A DNA stretch of 64,000 nucleotides. Origin: Acidovorax sp. NCPPB 3576. GTDB lineage: Bacteria; Pseudomonadota; Gammaproteobacteria; Burkholderiales; Burkholderiaceae_C. The stretch lies in the NCBI RefSeq assembly GCF_028473605.1, contig NZ_CP097267.1, forward strand, positions 4,518,501 to 4,582,500. The letters are read 5' to 3'. The translations under genes were made by a program, and so were the position numbers. Positions within the stretch are counted from its first letter, which is position 1, and each line of letters begins with the position of its first letter. This document shows, one piece after another, positions 29,399 through 39,413 of this stretch. Below the pieces are notes generated by a model. That model was given only the letters and a program-made list of their open reading frames with translations, had not been told where the DNA came from and searched no databases.

Positions 29399-29471
29399 CC
29401 CGGCAGGGCCCCATGGCCTGCGGCAACGGGGCACAATCGGTCCACCCCTTTCCACCTGCCGGGACCGCACC

Positions 29472-30020
29472 ATGTCCACCCACCTTTCACCCAACGACGC
29501 CGGCACCCTCTACCAGGCGTTGCAGGCGGGGCCGCTGGCCGGAAGCCCCATCACGGCACTGCGCATCGGAGCGGGCCATTCGTCCATTGCCAGCGGCACC
29601 CAGGCCCAGGCCCTGCTGCTGCGCACCCTTGAGGTGGGCTACTACGCCACGGCCGCCGCGTGCTTTCGCCACGATCCCCCGGCCGAGGGCGAGCTGGAGC
29701 ATGCCATCCAGGTGGTGGAAGACGCCGTGATGCCGGTGCACGCGGTGTTGCCGCCGGGCACCACGCTCTACACGGCCGACGCCGGCATCCGGCAGGTGGC
29801 GCTGGCGGCCGGCATCGAGGCGCAGCCCGAGATGACCCTGCCGCTCGATGCCGTGGAGCGCACCTTCCACCGCCTGGCCGCCGTGGCCATGGGCCGCCCG
29901 CCCGCCCAGGAAGGGCTGCCCGAGGGCTCCGCCTTCGCCGCCACGCTGCTCATCCTGCGCGAATGCATGCAGCACCTGGGCTTTGACCGCATCGTGATCC
30001 GCTCCGACACGGTGGTGTAG
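29472..30020 (+). CDS. Hypothetical protein, 182 residues
   Basis: Single-domain soluble protein with no signal peptide or membrane segment. It starts MSTHLSPNDAGTLYQALQAG. The middle alternates helix and strand (ALLLRTLEVGYYATAAACFR, then HAVLPPGTTLYTADAGIRQV). It ends FDRIVIRSDTVV. I do not recognise the family. It follows merR by 73 bp and abuts tag convergently, with 15 bp between stops. Codon use matches the neighbours, so it is native to the genome. Confidence 0.72.
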   Translation: MSTHLSPNDAGTLYQALQAGPLAGSPITALRIGAGHSSIASGTQAQALLLRTLEVGYYATAAACFRHDPPAEGELEHAIQVVEDAVMPVHAVLPPGTTLYTADAGIRQVALAAGIEAQPEMTLPLDAVERTFHRLAAVAMGRPPAQEGLPEGSAFAATLLILRECMQHLGFDRIVIRSDTVV

Positions 30021-30035
30021 CCCGCGGCCCGGCGA

Positions 30036-30722
30036 TCAGCCCGGACCGGGCACCACGAACGCCGCACGCGCCGCCTCGGCCGCCGCGCGCACGCTGCAGC
30101 CCTCGAAATGGTCGTTGACCAGCCCCATGGCCTGCATGAAGGCATAGACCGTGGTGGGACCGACGAAGCTGAAACCCCGCTTTTTCAAGTCCTTGGACAT
30201 CGCCACCGAAGCCGGCGTGGTGGGCATGGCGCGCACCGACTCCAGCGTGATGCGGCCGGGGCGCCCCTCGGCGGCGGCCGGGGCGAAGCGCCACACGTAG
30301 TGCGCCAGCGAGCCGAACTCGCGGCGCAGTTCCAGCACGCGCTGCGCGTTCTGGATGGCCGACTCGATCTTGCCGCGGTGGCGCACGATGCCGGCATCGC
30401 CCAGCAGCCGCTGCACGTCGGCCGCACCGAAGCGCGCCACCTGCTCGGCGTCGAAATGGGCGAACCCCGCGCGGAAGGCTTCGCGCTTGTTCAGGATGGT
30501 GAGCCAGCTCAGGCCCGCCTGAAAGCCTTCCAGGCACAGCTTTTCATACAGGCGCCGGTCGTCCGCAACCGGAAAGCCCCATTCGTGGTCGTGGTAGTGG
30601 CGGTACAGCGGCGTGGCGCTGCACCACTGGCAGCGGGCGCATCCGGCTTCGTCGGTGAACAAGCCGCTGTCCGGGCTCGGAGAGGCAGGGGCGGGAACAG
30701 GAGCGGAAAGAGGGGCAGGCAT
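30036..30722 (-). CDS. tag: DNA-3-methyladenine glycosylase I
   Basis: 228-residue base-excision repair enzyme that removes 3-methyladenine from DNA. The Tag signature is clear: CARCQWCSATPLYRHYHDHE with zinc-binding Cys, WGFPVADDRRLYEKLCLEGF, LSWLTILNKREAFR, and RGFSFVGPTTVYAFMQAMGL. The N-terminal about 35 residues are a Pro/Ser-rich extension. The ATG at 30722 gives the shortest form compatible with this extension; a start nearer GLFTDEAGC is possible. The divergent lipoprotein gene begins 92 bp away. Confidence 0.93.
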   Translation of the reverse strand: MPAPLSAPVPAPASPSPDSGLFTDEAGCARCQWCSATPLYRHYHDHEWGFPVADDRRLYEKLCLEGFQAGLSWLTILNKREAFRAGFAHFDAEQVARFGAADVQRLLGDAGIVRHRGKIESAIQNAQRVLELRREFGSLAHYVWRFAPAAAEGRPGRITLESVRAMPTTPASVAMSKDLKKRGFSFVGPTTVYAFMQAMGLVNDHFEGCSVRAAAEAARAAFVVPGPG

Positions 30723-30814
30723 GCATCGATTCTGCCCGCGCCCCGAACGCGGGGACATCGGGCGCACGGTGGCTTTAGCTATCCTTGGCCCACCGACCGC
30801 CGACCCATTGCCGA

Positions 30815-31969
30815 ATGCTCCTGCCACCCCTTCCCCCGTCACCCCTGCGGTCGCCTCGCCGCCTCCTGCTGCTGGCCGCCTCGCTGCTGCTCTCCGGATG
30901 CGCCAGCACCGGGCAATCGCTGGCGTACTACTGGCAGTCGGTGCGCGGGCACCTGCAGCTCATGCACGCGGCCGAGCCCATCGACTCGTGGCTGGCGCGG
31001 GGCGACACCTCGCAGCCGCTGCGCGATCGCCTGCAGCTGGCGCATGAGGCCCGCCGCTTCGCCGTGACCGAGCTGGCGCTGCCCGACAACGCCAGCTACC
31101 GGCGCTATGCCGATCTGGGCCGCCGCTCGGCCGTGTGGAACGTGGTGGCGGCACCGCCCGATTCGCTCACCCTGCACCGCTGGTGCTTTCCGATCACCGG
31201 CTGCATCGGCTACCGCGGCTATTTCAACGAGGCCGATGCACGCGCCGAGGCCGCGCGGCTGGCCGCCGATGGCCTGGAGGTGGGCGTGTACGGCGTGCCC
31301 GCCTATTCCACCCTGGGCTACATGAACTGGGCGGGTGGCGACCCGCTGCTCAACACCTTCATCGGCTGGCCCGAGGGCGAGTTCGTGCGGCTGCTGTTCC
31401 ATGAACTGGCGCACCAGGTGGTCTATGCCAACGGCGACACGCTGTTCAACGAGTCTTTCGCGACGGCCGTGGAGCGCCTGGGCGTGGCCCGCTGGCTGGC
31501 CGAGCGCGCCACGCCGCAGGCGCGGGCCGACTACGCGCACGGCGATGCCCGGCGCAACGCGTTTCGCGCACTCACGCGGGCCGCGCGCGAACGGCTGGCG
31601 GCGGCCTATGAATCCGCCGAAGCGCCGCCCGACCCCGCCATGGCCACCCGAAAGCAAGAAGCCATGCAAGCGTTTCGCGCCGACTACGCCGCACTGCGCG
31701 CGCGCTGGATCGCCGAGGACGGCGCCACGCCTGCGCAGCTGGCCGGCTACGACCGCTGGGTGGCGGACGCCAACAACGCCACGTTCGGCGCGCAGGCCGC
31801 CTATGACGAATGGGTCCCGGCCTTCGAGGCGCTGTTCGAGCACGAAGGCCGCGACTGGCCGCGCTTTTATGATGCGGTGAAACGCCTTGCGGCCCTGCCG
31901 CACGAACGACGCGAGGCCGCCATGCGCGCCCTGCTGCCCACCCCGTCCCCGGAGAAGCCCCTTGCCTGA
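30815..31969 (+). CDS. Lipoprotein aminopeptidase-like zinc peptidase (Aminopep family)
   Basis: 384-residue exported lipoprotein. The signal peptide ends in a lipobox (LLLSGCAS) with the acylated Cys near residue 28. The zinc motif is HELAHQ (about residue 197), followed by FNESFATAVE with the third ligand Glu. The family is annotated as putative aminopeptidase in proteobacteria; its natural substrate is unknown. The ATG at 30815 precedes a normal signal peptide. The stop overlaps the TTG start of the next gene by 8 bases. Confidence 0.85.
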   Translation: MLLPPLPPSPLRSPRRLLLLAASLLLSGCASTGQSLAYYWQSVRGHLQLMHAAEPIDSWLARGDTSQPLRDRLQLAHEARRFAVTELALPDNASYRRYADLGRRSAVWNVVAAPPDSLTLHRWCFPITGCIGYRGYFNEADARAEAARLAADGLEVGVYGVPAYSTLGYMNWAGGDPLLNTFIGWPEGEFVRLLFHELAHQVVYANGDTLFNESFATAVERLGVARWLAERATPQARADYAHGDARRNAFRALTRAARERLAAAYESAEAPPDPAMATRKQEAMQAFRADYAALRARWIAEDGATPAQLAGYDRWVADANNATFGAQAAYDEWVPAFEALFEHEGRDWPRFYDAVKRLAALPHERREAAMRALLPTPSPEKPLA

Positions 31970-32270
31970 CATCCACATCCAACGCCCCCACCGGCTCGGC
32001 CTGCCCGAAGCGCGCAAGATCGCCGGCCTGTGGGCCCAGAAAGCCCAGGCCAAGTTCGACATGGAATGCGCCTACGAAGAAGGCGCCGCGCAGGACACGC
32101 TGCGCTTTCAGCGCCCGGGCATCGAAGGCACGCTGCAGGTGCATGCGGACCGGTTCGAGCTGCAGGCGGAGCTGGGTTTTTTGTTCAGCGCGTTCAAGGA
32201 CCGCATCGCCGAAGAGATCGACTCGCAGTTCGACAAGCTGCTGGGCCGGCCCTCGCCCAGCGCGGCCTGA
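31962..32270 (+). CDS. Polyhydroxyalkanoic acid system family protein (TTG start)
   Basis: 102-residue small protein of the PHA_gran_rgn family, linked to PHA granule regions. It reads PDIHIQRPHRLGLPEARKIA after the initiator and ends with FKDRIAEEIDSQFDKLLG. The start is a TTG at 31962 with GGAG eight bases upstream; no ATG fits the family start, and the overlap with the preceding gene supports coupled translation. The role in granules is inferred from family naming only. Confidence 0.82.
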   Translation: MPDIHIQRPHRLGLPEARKIAGLWAQKAQAKFDMECAYEEGAAQDTLRFQRPGIEGTLQVHADRFELQAELGFLFSAFKDRIAEEIDSQFDKLLGRPSPSAA

Positions 32271-32290
32271 GCCGCGCGGGCAACAGCAAC

Positions 32291-32324
32291 AAAAATGCGG
32301 GGCCGCGCACTGCACGGCCCCGCA
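32291..32324 (-). terminator. Terminator for the ACBP gene
   Basis: Perfect stem TGCGGGGCCG / CGGCCCCGCA with a 9-base loop, with TTTTT following on the minus strand. It may also slow transcription coming from the PHA gene on the plus strand. Confidence 0.8.
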
Positions 32325-32353
32325 TGGAATCGCTGGCGTTCAGCGCAGCGAAA

Positions 32354-32608
32354 TCAACTCAGCGATTCGATCAGGTCGATGTACTGCTGCTTGGCGGCAT
32401 CGCCTTCCGTGCCCTTGAGCTTTTCCCACGCATCCCACTTGGCGCGGCCGACCACGTCGGAAAAGCTGGGCTTCTTCTCGGCGTTGTCGCCGGCCGTGGC
32501 CTGCTTGTACAGCGCGTAGATCTTGAGCAGCGTCGGATTGTCGGGGCGCTCGCTGAGGTTCTTGGACTGGGCGACGGCGGCTTCGAACGCCGTGTTCAGA
32601 TCGGACAT
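32354..32608 (-). CDS. Acyl-CoA-binding protein
   Basis: 84-residue four-helix ACBP that buffers long-chain acyl-CoA. Family marks are LYALYKQAT-like text here as IYALYKQATAGDN, KWDAWEKLKG and AKQQYIDLIESL. Lys and Tyr residues that hold the CoA phosphate are present. The ATG at 32608 has AAAGG just upstream. Monocistronic, with its own terminator. Confidence 0.92.
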   Translation of the reverse strand: MSDLNTAFEAAVAQSKNLSERPDNPTLLKIYALYKQATAGDNAEKKPSFSDVVGRAKWDAWEKLKGTEGDAAKQQYIDLIESLS

Positions 32609-32791
32609 GGAAAAGGTCTCCGTTGGTAGTCGATCTGCCATCTTAGGGCCTGTTTCTGCCGCGCCCTGCGACGGCCCGCTGGGCGGTAAAGCCTCCCGTG
32701 AAGCCATCCGTACCCCACTGCCCGCGCCCGGCCGCCCACACCCCTGTGCTGGGGGGGGGCCTGGGCCTGCCTTCTTCTGCTCAGTCTCCGT

Positions 32792-34678
32792 TCAGAACGT
32801 TTCCCAGTCGCTCTCGGACCCCGACTTGGCCGCCGGGGCTGCCGCGCGGGCAGCCGCAGGTGCCGGGGCACTGGGTGCGGGCTTGGCTGCCCCCGCCGTT
32901 GATGCGGCAGGTGGCGAAGGGGGCGGCGGCGACGCAGCGGCCTGGGCCGAGGCTGCGGGCCCGGTCTTCGGCACCGCATTGCCGCCCAGGCGCTTGACTG
33001 GCGGCTTGGCCGCGGAGGAGGCCGCAAACCGCGGTGCGGGTGCCGGTGCCGGACGGGACACCCCGGCCTGCGCAGGACGGCGCGCCGGCGCCTCGGCCAC
33101 CCCGGCATGCAGTGCGCCCTCGCCCGCCAGGCGGAACACCGCGGTCGCGCGCACCAGTTCGCTGGCCTGGACGTTCAGGCTGCTGGCAGCCGCGGCCATT
33201 TCCTCGACCAGGGCCGCGTTCTGCTGCGTGGCCTGATCCACATGCGTGATGGCTTCGCTGATCTGATCGACCCCGCTGCTTTGCTCGGCGCTGGCGGCGC
33301 TGATCTCGCCCATGAGGTCGGTGGCGCGGCGGATCGCGGTGACCACTTCGGCCATGGTGGCGCCGGCCTTGTCCACCAGCGCGCTGCCACGCTCCACGCG
33401 GTCCACGCTGGCGGTGATGAGGCCCTTGATCTCCTTGGCCGCCTCGGCGCTGCGCCCGGCCAGGCTGCGCACCTCGCTGGCCACCACGGCGAAGCCCCGG
33501 CCCTGCTCACCCGCGCGGGCCGCTTCCACGGCGGCGTTCAGCGCGAGGATGTTGGTCTGGAAGGCGATGCCGTCGATCACGCCGATGATCTCGCCGATCT
33601 TGCCGCTGCTGTCCTGAATGCCGCGCATGGTGTCCACCACCTCGGCCACCACCGCGCCGCCTTGCTCGGCCACCGAAGAGGCGGTCTGCGCCAATTCGTT
33701 GGCACGGCGCGCGCTGTCGGCGTTCTGGCGCACCGTGCTGCCCAGTTGCTCCGCCGACGCCGCGGTCTGCTCCAGCGCCGAGGCCTGCCGCTCGGTGCGC
33801 GTGGACAGGTCGTGGTTGCCCGCATCGATCTCGCTGCTGGCACCCGACACGCTCTCGGCGCTGGTGCGCACGGTCTGCACGACCGCGCCCAGACGCGCAC
33901 TCATGCTGGCCATCGCCGCCATGATGCTGTCCGTATCCCCCGGGCGCACCGGAATGCGCGAGGCGAGATCGCCCGCCGCCACCGCATCCGCGACCCGTTT
34001 GAGTTCCGCCGGGTCGGCGCCGAGCTGCCGCACCACCGTGCGCAAATAGACGCTGAGACCAGCCAGGCAAGCCGCCACGGCCAGCACCGCCGCCATCGCC
34101 ACGGCCCGGCCCGTGGCGGCGTACTCCTTCACGTCGTGGATGCGGGCGGAAAGGCGCTCGCCCTGGCGGTCCTTTTCCAGGCCCAGCGGCGCCAGCAATC
34201 GGTTTCGGGCGGGAATGGTCTGGTCCACCAGGAAGGCGAAGGCATCGTCCTTGCGATCGGCCTGGATGAGCGCCAGGTTCTGCTCGCCCGCGGCCCAGAA
34301 CGCCCGCATCAGGGCGGGAAGGGGCTCGTAGGCGCGACGCCCTTCGTCGTTGACCATGTTGGCGCCGAACTCGTCGAGCGTCTTTTGCAGCAACTGGCGC
34401 TTTTCGGCGATGTCGGCCAAGGTGACGTTGCGCTCTTCGGGCGTGCGCGCCAGGATCGAATGGCGCAACTGCAGCGACACGCGCGTCACGTTCAGCTCCA
34501 GGGCCGCGATCCGCTGCAGTTGCGGCACGTTCCTGGATCGGACCACCTCCGCATCCTCGTTGATCTGGCCCATCATGATCCAGATGGCCACGGCCACCGC
34601 GCCGAGCAGCAACAGGATGGCCCCGTTGATGAGTGTCAGGCGGAGTGCGAGCGTGTTCCGGCCTTGTTCAACCTCCAT
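32792..34678 (-). CDS. Methyl-accepting chemotaxis protein with pentapeptide tail
   Basis: 628 residues. Membrane helix 1 is [20 protein letters not shown]; a four-helix-bundle ligand domain follows ([20 protein letters not shown] and onward), with helix 2 at about residues 190-212. Then come HAMP and the signalling hairpin ([20 protein letters not shown]). The last about 110 residues are a Pro/Ala-rich flexible linker ending in DWETF, a CheR/CheB-binding pentapeptide. The ATG at 34678 follows GGGGATCGAC; an upstream in-frame Met lacks a site. The ligand is unknown. It is homologous to the receptor at 37658. Confidence 0.93.
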   Translation of the reverse strand: MEVEQGRNTLALRLTLINGAILLLLGAVAVAIWIMMGQINEDAEVVRSRNVPQLQRIAALELNVTRVSLQLRHSILARTPEERNVTLADIAEKRQLLQKTLDEFGANMVNDEGRRAYEPLPALMRAFWAAGEQNLALIQADRKDDAFAFLVDQTIPARNRLLAPLGLEKDRQGERLSARIHDVKEYAATGRAVAMAAVLAVAACLAGLSVYLRTVVRQLGADPAELKRVADAVAAGDLASRIPVRPGDTDSIMAAMASMSARLGAVVQTVRTSAESVSGASSEIDAGNHDLSTRTERQASALEQTAASAEQLGSTVRQNADSARRANELAQTASSVAEQGGAVVAEVVDTMRGIQDSSGKIGEIIGVIDGIAFQTNILALNAAVEAARAGEQGRGFAVVASEVRSLAGRSAEAAKEIKGLITASVDRVERGSALVDKAGATMAEVVTAIRRATDLMGEISAASAEQSSGVDQISEAITHVDQATQQNAALVEEMAAAASSLNVQASELVRATAVFRLAGEGALHAGVAEAPARRPAQAGVSRPAPAPAPRFAASSAAKPPVKRLGGNAVPKTGPAASAQAAASPPPPSPPAASTAGAAKPAPSAPAPAAARAAAPAAKSGSESDWETF

Positions 34679-34839
34679 GTCGATCCCCTCTCTCTGCATT
34701 GATTGTTTTGACAGGCCTGCAGTACGGCGGGCCATACAGGGCGCTGCGGTTCGTGCGCAGAGGACATTGTTCGCGTTATTCACGCGAAATGCCAGCCCCT
34801 GCGTGTCGCCGGGGATGCAAAGGGTCGCCGTGGCGAGGG

Positions 34840-35943
34840 TTACGCGGTGCTGGAGAGCCCGTCCACGGCCTGGAACATCGACTGCCGCGCCTGGCTCACC
34901 ACCTGGCCCTTCCAGGCATCGGTATCGGTGTAGAAGGCGGCCAGCATCTGCGCGCGAATCTGCGCGGCCAGTTCGGCCGGGGCCTCGGGATGCAGGTTCA
35001 GCCAGTGTTCGGCGCGCAAGGCCTGCATGACCTCCAGCACCGGCACCGTGCCGTATTCCATGGCAATGCCGGTGATCTCGGCCTGCGGGCATTCCTCGTA
35101 CACGCTGATCCACATCAACCCCGTGAGGAATGCCGAGGTGGACGATCCGTCATAGATCGACGTGACCGGCGTGGCGCCGCCGCCCGCCCACCAGTCGCGC
35201 GCCCGCTGCACCGAGGCCGCATCGTCGCGCCCCGCGTAGATGCGTTCGCCGTGGCCGCTGGGCCCCAGGCCCGTGTGCAGGTCGATCCAGGCGATGCGCC
35301 GGGCATGTTCGCCCTGCTCGCGCAGCACCTGGCGCAGCGTGCGGTTGCTCCATGTGGGCGCCGTGCCGCCGAAGAACAGCCCCCCCGGAAACTCGTGCTG
35401 GCCCCGGCTGATGGCAGCCTGCCACGCGGCCTCGCCGCGCTCGCCGATGAAGCGGAACACCGCCGCGCGGTTCTCGGCCGTGGGCGGCCATTGGTCGGGC
35501 AGCAGCAGCGGCTGGATCTCGCGGTAGGCCGGGTTCACCGGCAGGGGCTGCGTGAAGTCGTGGAAATTGCGGTTCAGGTCCACGTTCTCGTGCGTGGCGC
35601 GGCGGATGTGCGAGAAGCCATACGGGTTGAGCCCATGGATGTAGAGCACGGCCACCCCCTGCTCGCGGGCCTTGGCGCGCCAGGCCTCGTCGTGCAGCGC
35701 GAACACCTGCACGCCGCTGCCGCAGTAGCCCTCCACGCCGTGGCATGCGCTGGTCACGATGAGCAGGTGCTGCGCGTTGTCGGGGCCGTCGCGCACCACG
35801 TCCATCGCCAGCGTCTCGCCGTCGCGCCCTTTGAGCGGGTGCGTGTGCGACTCCACCAGCAACCCGGCGGCCGCCGCGGCCTCCAGGAACTGGGTGCGGG
35901 CGCGCGCGTAGCTTTGAGAAAACGCCGAGGCGATACCGATCAT
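34840..35943 (-). CDS. M14-family metallopeptidase-like protein (DUF2817)
   Basis: 367-residue cytoplasmic carboxypeptidase-like hydrolase. The zinc set appears as HGVEG (first His and Glu) and WIDLHTGLG (second His); further markers are [11 protein letters not shown], with the substrate-binding Asn-Arg, and [14 protein letters not shown] with the general-base Glu. No signal peptide. It lies downstream of the M20 amidohydrolase on the same strand but behind a terminator. The pair suggests peptide or amidated-metabolite breakdown; the substrate is not known. Confidence 0.85.
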   Translation of the reverse strand: MIGIASAFSQSYARARTQFLEAAAAAGLLVESHTHPLKGRDGETLAMDVVRDGPDNAQHLLIVTSACHGVEGYCGSGVQVFALHDEAWRAKAREQGVAVLYIHGLNPYGFSHIRRATHENVDLNRNFHDFTQPLPVNPAYREIQPLLLPDQWPPTAENRAAVFRFIGERGEAAWQAAISRGQHEFPGGLFFGGTAPTWSNRTLRQVLREQGEHARRIAWIDLHTGLGPSGHGERIYAGRDDAASVQRARDWWAGGGATPVTSIYDGSSTSAFLTGLMWISVYEECPQAEITGIAMEYGTVPVLEVMQALRAEHWLNLHPEAPAELAAQIRAQMLAAFYTDTDAWKGQVVSQARQSMFQAVDGLSSTA

Positions 35944-35988
35944 GAAGATCTCCGTTCAAGGGGCCGGGAGGCTGAAAAAGGCAACGCG

Positions 35989-36012
35989 AAAACCCCGCCG
36001 CAAGCGGCAGGG
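35989..36012 (-). terminator. Probable terminator after the M20 amidohydrolase
   Basis: On the minus strand CCCTGCCGC-tt-GCGGCGGGG forms a 9-bp stem (one G-T pair) followed by TTTT. It lies about 95 bp after the amidohydrolase stop. Confidence 0.6.
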
Positions 36013-36107
36013 CCCAGGCGCACGAAGCACCCGATGCGAAGCATTGAAATAGGAATGCCACCAGGCGCCCACGGGCGCCAGGATGGAGGCCGGCACGCGC
36101 CAGCGGA

Positions 36108-37313
36108 TCAGCCGGCCGGCCGGGACAGCCAGCCTTGCGCCAGTTGCACCCAATAGGTGGCGCCGAGCGGGATCAGGTCGTCATTGAAGTCGTAGCTCGG
36201 GTTGTGCAGCGTGCAGGGGCCGCCGCCATGGCCCATGGCGCGGTGGTCGCCGTCGCCGTTGGCGATGAAGCAGTAGGCCCCGGGCTTGGCCTGCAGCATG
36301 AAGGCGAAATCTTCCGCGCCCATGGTGGGCTCCTGCCGCACCACGTTGGCCTCGCCCACGATGCCGGCCATGACCTGGCGCGCGAACTCCGCTTCGGCGG
36401 GCGAGTTGATGGTGGGCGGGTAGTTGCGCACGAACTCGAACTCGCACGTGGCCTCGTGCGCGGCGCAGGTGTGTTCGGCCACCTGCTTCATGCGGCGCTC
36501 GATCATGTCCAGCACCTCGACGCTGAAGGTGCGTACCGTGCCTTGCAGCTCGCAGCTGTCGGGCACCACGTTGGTGGCCTCGCCGGTGTGGATCATGGTG
36601 ACCGAGATCACGCCCGCATCCACCGGCTTCTTGTTGCGGCTGATGATGTTCTGGAAAGCCTGCACCATCAAGCAGGCGATCGGCACGGGATCGGTGCCCA
36701 TGTGCGGCATGGCGGCATGGCTGCCCTTGCCGCGGATGACGATCTTGAATTCGTTGCTCGACGCCATCACCGGGCCGGGGCTCACGGCGAACTGGCCGGC
36801 CTTCATGCCGGGCCAGTTGTGCATGCCGAACACGGCCTGCATGGGGAACTGCTCGAACAGGCCGTCCTCGATCATCACGCGGGCGCCGCCCCCGCCCTCT
36901 TCGGCCGGCTGGAAGATCAGGTACACGGTGCCGTCGAAATCGCGGTGCTTGGCGAAATGCTGCGCCGCAGCCAGCAGCATGGCCGTGTGGCCGTCGTGGC
37001 CGCAGGCGTGCATCTTGCCGGGGTGGGTGCTGGCGTGGGCGAAGGTGTTGAACTCGGTGATGGGCAGCGCGTCGATGTCGGCGCGCAGGCCGATGGCCCG
37101 GCCGGAAGCCCCGCCGTCGCGCCCGTGCACGATGCCGACCACGCCCGTCTTGCCCAGGCCGCGGTGGATGGGAATGCCCCATTCGGTGAGCTTGCCGGCC
37201 ACCACATCGGCGGTGCGGACTTCTTCAAAGCACAGTTCGGGATGCGCGTGGATATCGCGGCGCACGGCGGCGATGCCGGCTGCCTGCGCAACGATGGAAT
37301 CGAGGACTTTCAT
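36108..37313 (-). CDS. M20 family amidohydrolase (hippurate hydrolase-like)
   Basis: 401-residue metal-dependent amidohydrolase. The dinuclear site is outlined by ACGHDGHTAMLLAAAQHF and QPAEEGGGGARVMIEDGLF, with HPELCFEEVRTAD at the start and MGAEDFAFMLQAKPGAY near the end, the usual order for HipO/AbgB-like enzymes. It hydrolyses N-acyl amino acids such as benzoylglycine or acetyl/indole conjugates; which one cannot be told. It has a divergent promoter region shared with the chemoreceptor at 37658. Confidence 0.92.
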   Translation of the reverse strand: MKVLDSIVAQAAGIAAVRRDIHAHPELCFEEVRTADVVAGKLTEWGIPIHRGLGKTGVVGIVHGRDGGASGRAIGLRADIDALPITEFNTFAHASTHPGKMHACGHDGHTAMLLAAAQHFAKHRDFDGTVYLIFQPAEEGGGGARVMIEDGLFEQFPMQAVFGMHNWPGMKAGQFAVSPGPVMASSNEFKIVIRGKGSHAAMPHMGTDPVPIACLMVQAFQNIISRNKKPVDAGVISVTMIHTGEATNVVPDSCELQGTVRTFSVEVLDMIERRMKQVAEHTCAAHEATCEFEFVRNYPPTINSPAEAEFARQVMAGIVGEANVVRQEPTMGAEDFAFMLQAKPGAYCFIANGDGDHRAMGHGGGPCTLHNPSYDFNDDLIPLGATYWVQLAQGWLSRPAG

Positions 37314-37657
37314 AGGAACATTCCTTTAGCGGTGCGCCAGGGCTGGACCGAGCGACCATGACGAAAAAGAAGGGCAGGAATGCAACATGCATGCCTGACG
37401 CACCGAGTCTAGGGCCTGCCTGCCCCACACGCCGGAAACTGATTTGATTGACCTAGCGCATACTGGGATGCTAATCGCCTCCATAGGATGCCGATAGTCC
37501 CAGCAGGCAAGCACGCGGCCTGCGGGTTTCCCGCCCTTCGCAAATCGACCGAATGGGCGTCGCTACGTGCCACTCCCTCCCCCCAAGCCATCCCCCGCCG
37601 GTCCGATCACCGGGTGCCCCAGGGCATCCCCTTCAGCGCAGAGAGCCAGGAACCCCC
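37314..37657. other. 344-bp divergent spacer between amidohydrolase and chemoreceptor
   Basis: No gene is supported. It holds a locally AT-rich centre (37436-37500) with the sigma-28-like promoter described separately, and the leader of the chemoreceptor gene with a weak AGGAAC ribosome site. Confidence 0.6.
37471..37497 (+). promoter_or_regulatory. Sigma-28 (FliA)-like promoter for the chemoreceptor
   Basis: CTAA at 37471-37474, 15 bases, then GCCGATAG at 37490-37497. The known FliA consensus is TAAA-N15-GCCGATAA, so the -10 matches 7 of 8 and the spacing is exact, with a weaker -35. It would tie receptor expression to flagellar assembly. Confidence 0.55.
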
Positions 37658-39367
37658 ATGAAATTCTTCAACGGATTGAGTATCGGCACCCGCCTGCACG
37701 GCGTGTCCCTGCTATTGATCGCCGCACTGTCGGCCCTTGCCCTCACCTCCTGGCTCCAGCTCTCGGAAGTGGCGCGGCTGGCCGAGGTGGCCGGCAAAAC
37801 GCGCGTGCTCCAGCTCGGGCTCATCGCCAGCACCGAGCTGAGCGTGACGCAGGTGCTGCTGAACCTGCGCCAGGCGCTGCTGGTGCAGTCGCCGCAGGGC
37901 ATCGATGCCGTGGCCAAGGACATCGATGCGATGCGCCAGCAGATCACCCGCAACGATAACGCGTTCCTTCAGGGTGTGACCAACCAGGCCGGCCGCGACG
38001 CCTTCGAGCGCGACTGGCTGCAGCTGCAGCGCGTCACCTGGCCCGCCGCAGAGGCCAACATGGCCCTGGTACGTGAGGGCCAGTTGCCGCAGGCGCAGGC
38101 CATGCTGATGGAAAAGACCATCCCCACCTTCATGCCCATGCAGGCCTGGCTGAAGGCCGAGCGCGAACGCCAGGGCCAAACGCTGGCAACGGAGGTACAG
38201 GGGATCCAGTCCGCTGCCGACGCCACGCGGCGCCAGCTCACCGCCCTGGTCACGGTGATCGCCATTGGTCTGATCGCCTTTTCCTGGTACATCGCGCGGC
38301 TGCTGCGCGCCCGCGTGAAGGTGTCGCAGGACGTGGCCGACCGGGTGCGCCAGGGCAACTTCACCCAGCCCGTGACGGACAGCGCCCGCGACGAATTCAG
38401 TCCGCTGCTACAGACCATGGCGACCATGCAGGCTTCGCTGACCGATGTGGTGGTGAACGTGCGCAACAACGCCGAAGGCGTGGCCACGGCCAGCGCGGAG
38501 ATCGCCTCCGGCAACAACGATCTGGCCCAGCGCACCGAGCGGCAGGCCTCGGCGCTGCAGCAGACCGCCGCGTCGATGGAGCAACTCAGCTCCACCGTCA
38601 AGCAGAACGCCGACAACGCCCGGGAGGCCAACCAACTGGCCGCCGGCGCCAGCGCCATCGCTCAAAAGGGAGGCGATGTGGTGGCCCAGGTCGTGGAAAC
38701 CATGAAGGGCATCAACGACAGCAGCAAGAAGATCTCCGACATCATCGGAGTGATCGACGGCATCGCCTTCCAGACCAACATCCTGGCGCTCAACGCCGCC
38801 GTGGAAGCCGCCCGCGCCGGCGAGCAGGGCCGCGGCTTCGCCGTGGTGGCCAGCGAGGTGCGCAGCCTGGCCGGGCGCAGCGCCGAGGCCGCCAAGGAGA
38901 TCAAAAACCTCATCACCATCAGCGTGGACCGCGTGGGCCAGGGCACCACGCTGGTGAACCAGGCCGGTGCGACCATGGCCGAGGTGGTCGCTTCGGTGCG
39001 GCGAGTGACCGACATCATGGGCGAGATCAGCGCCGCCAGCAGCGAGCAGAGCACCGGCGTGGAGCAGGTGGGCGAGGCCATCACCCAGATGGACCAGGTC
39101 ACCCAGCAGAACGCCGCGCTGGTGGAAGAAAGCGCCGCGGCGGCGCAGAGCCTGAAGACGCAGGCGCAGCAACTGGTGCAGACCATGGAGGTGTTCCAGA
39201 TCGCGCCCGGCGCATCGCTGCAACAGCCCCAGCAAGCCCCCATGCCACGCCCTCAACCCAGCGCGGCGCGGCCACCGCTGCCACCGGCGAAGACCCCGGT
39301 AAAGCGCCTGGGCACCGCGCCGAGCGCGACCGCAGGCCACGGCGAAAAGGACTGGGAAGGCTTTTGA
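37658..39367 (+). CDS. Methyl-accepting chemotaxis protein
   Basis: 569-residue receptor. Helix 1 is [20 protein letters not shown]; the periplasmic four-helix domain runs to helix 2 ([20 protein letters not shown]). Then come HAMP and the signalling hairpin with [20 protein letters not shown]. The C-terminus has a Pro-rich linker and ends KDWEGF, which fits the xWxxF adaptation tether less perfectly than DWETF in the receptor at 32792. The ATG at 37658 is chosen because it directly precedes helix 1. Likely sigma-28 dependent. Confidence 0.93.
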   Translation: MKFFNGLSIGTRLHGVSLLLIAALSALALTSWLQLSEVARLAEVAGKTRVLQLGLIASTELSVTQVLLNLRQALLVQSPQGIDAVAKDIDAMRQQITRNDNAFLQGVTNQAGRDAFERDWLQLQRVTWPAAEANMALVREGQLPQAQAMLMEKTIPTFMPMQAWLKAERERQGQTLATEVQGIQSAADATRRQLTALVTVIAIGLIAFSWYIARLLRARVKVSQDVADRVRQGNFTQPVTDSARDEFSPLLQTMATMQASLTDVVVNVRNNAEGVATASAEIASGNNDLAQRTERQASALQQTAASMEQLSSTVKQNADNAREANQLAAGASAIAQKGGDVVAQVVETMKGINDSSKKISDIIGVIDGIAFQTNILALNAAVEAARAGEQGRGFAVVASEVRSLAGRSAEAAKEIKNLITISVDRVGQGTTLVNQAGATMAEVVASVRRVTDIMGEISAASSEQSTGVEQVGEAITQMDQVTQQNAALVEESAAAAQSLKTQAQQLVQTMEVFQIAPGASLQQPQQAPMPRPQPSAARPPLPPAKTPVKRLGTAPSATAGHGEKDWEGF

Positions 39368-39413
39368 GCCGGGGACCGCAACACGGGCCGGCGCGATCCG
39401 GGAGAATGGACCC

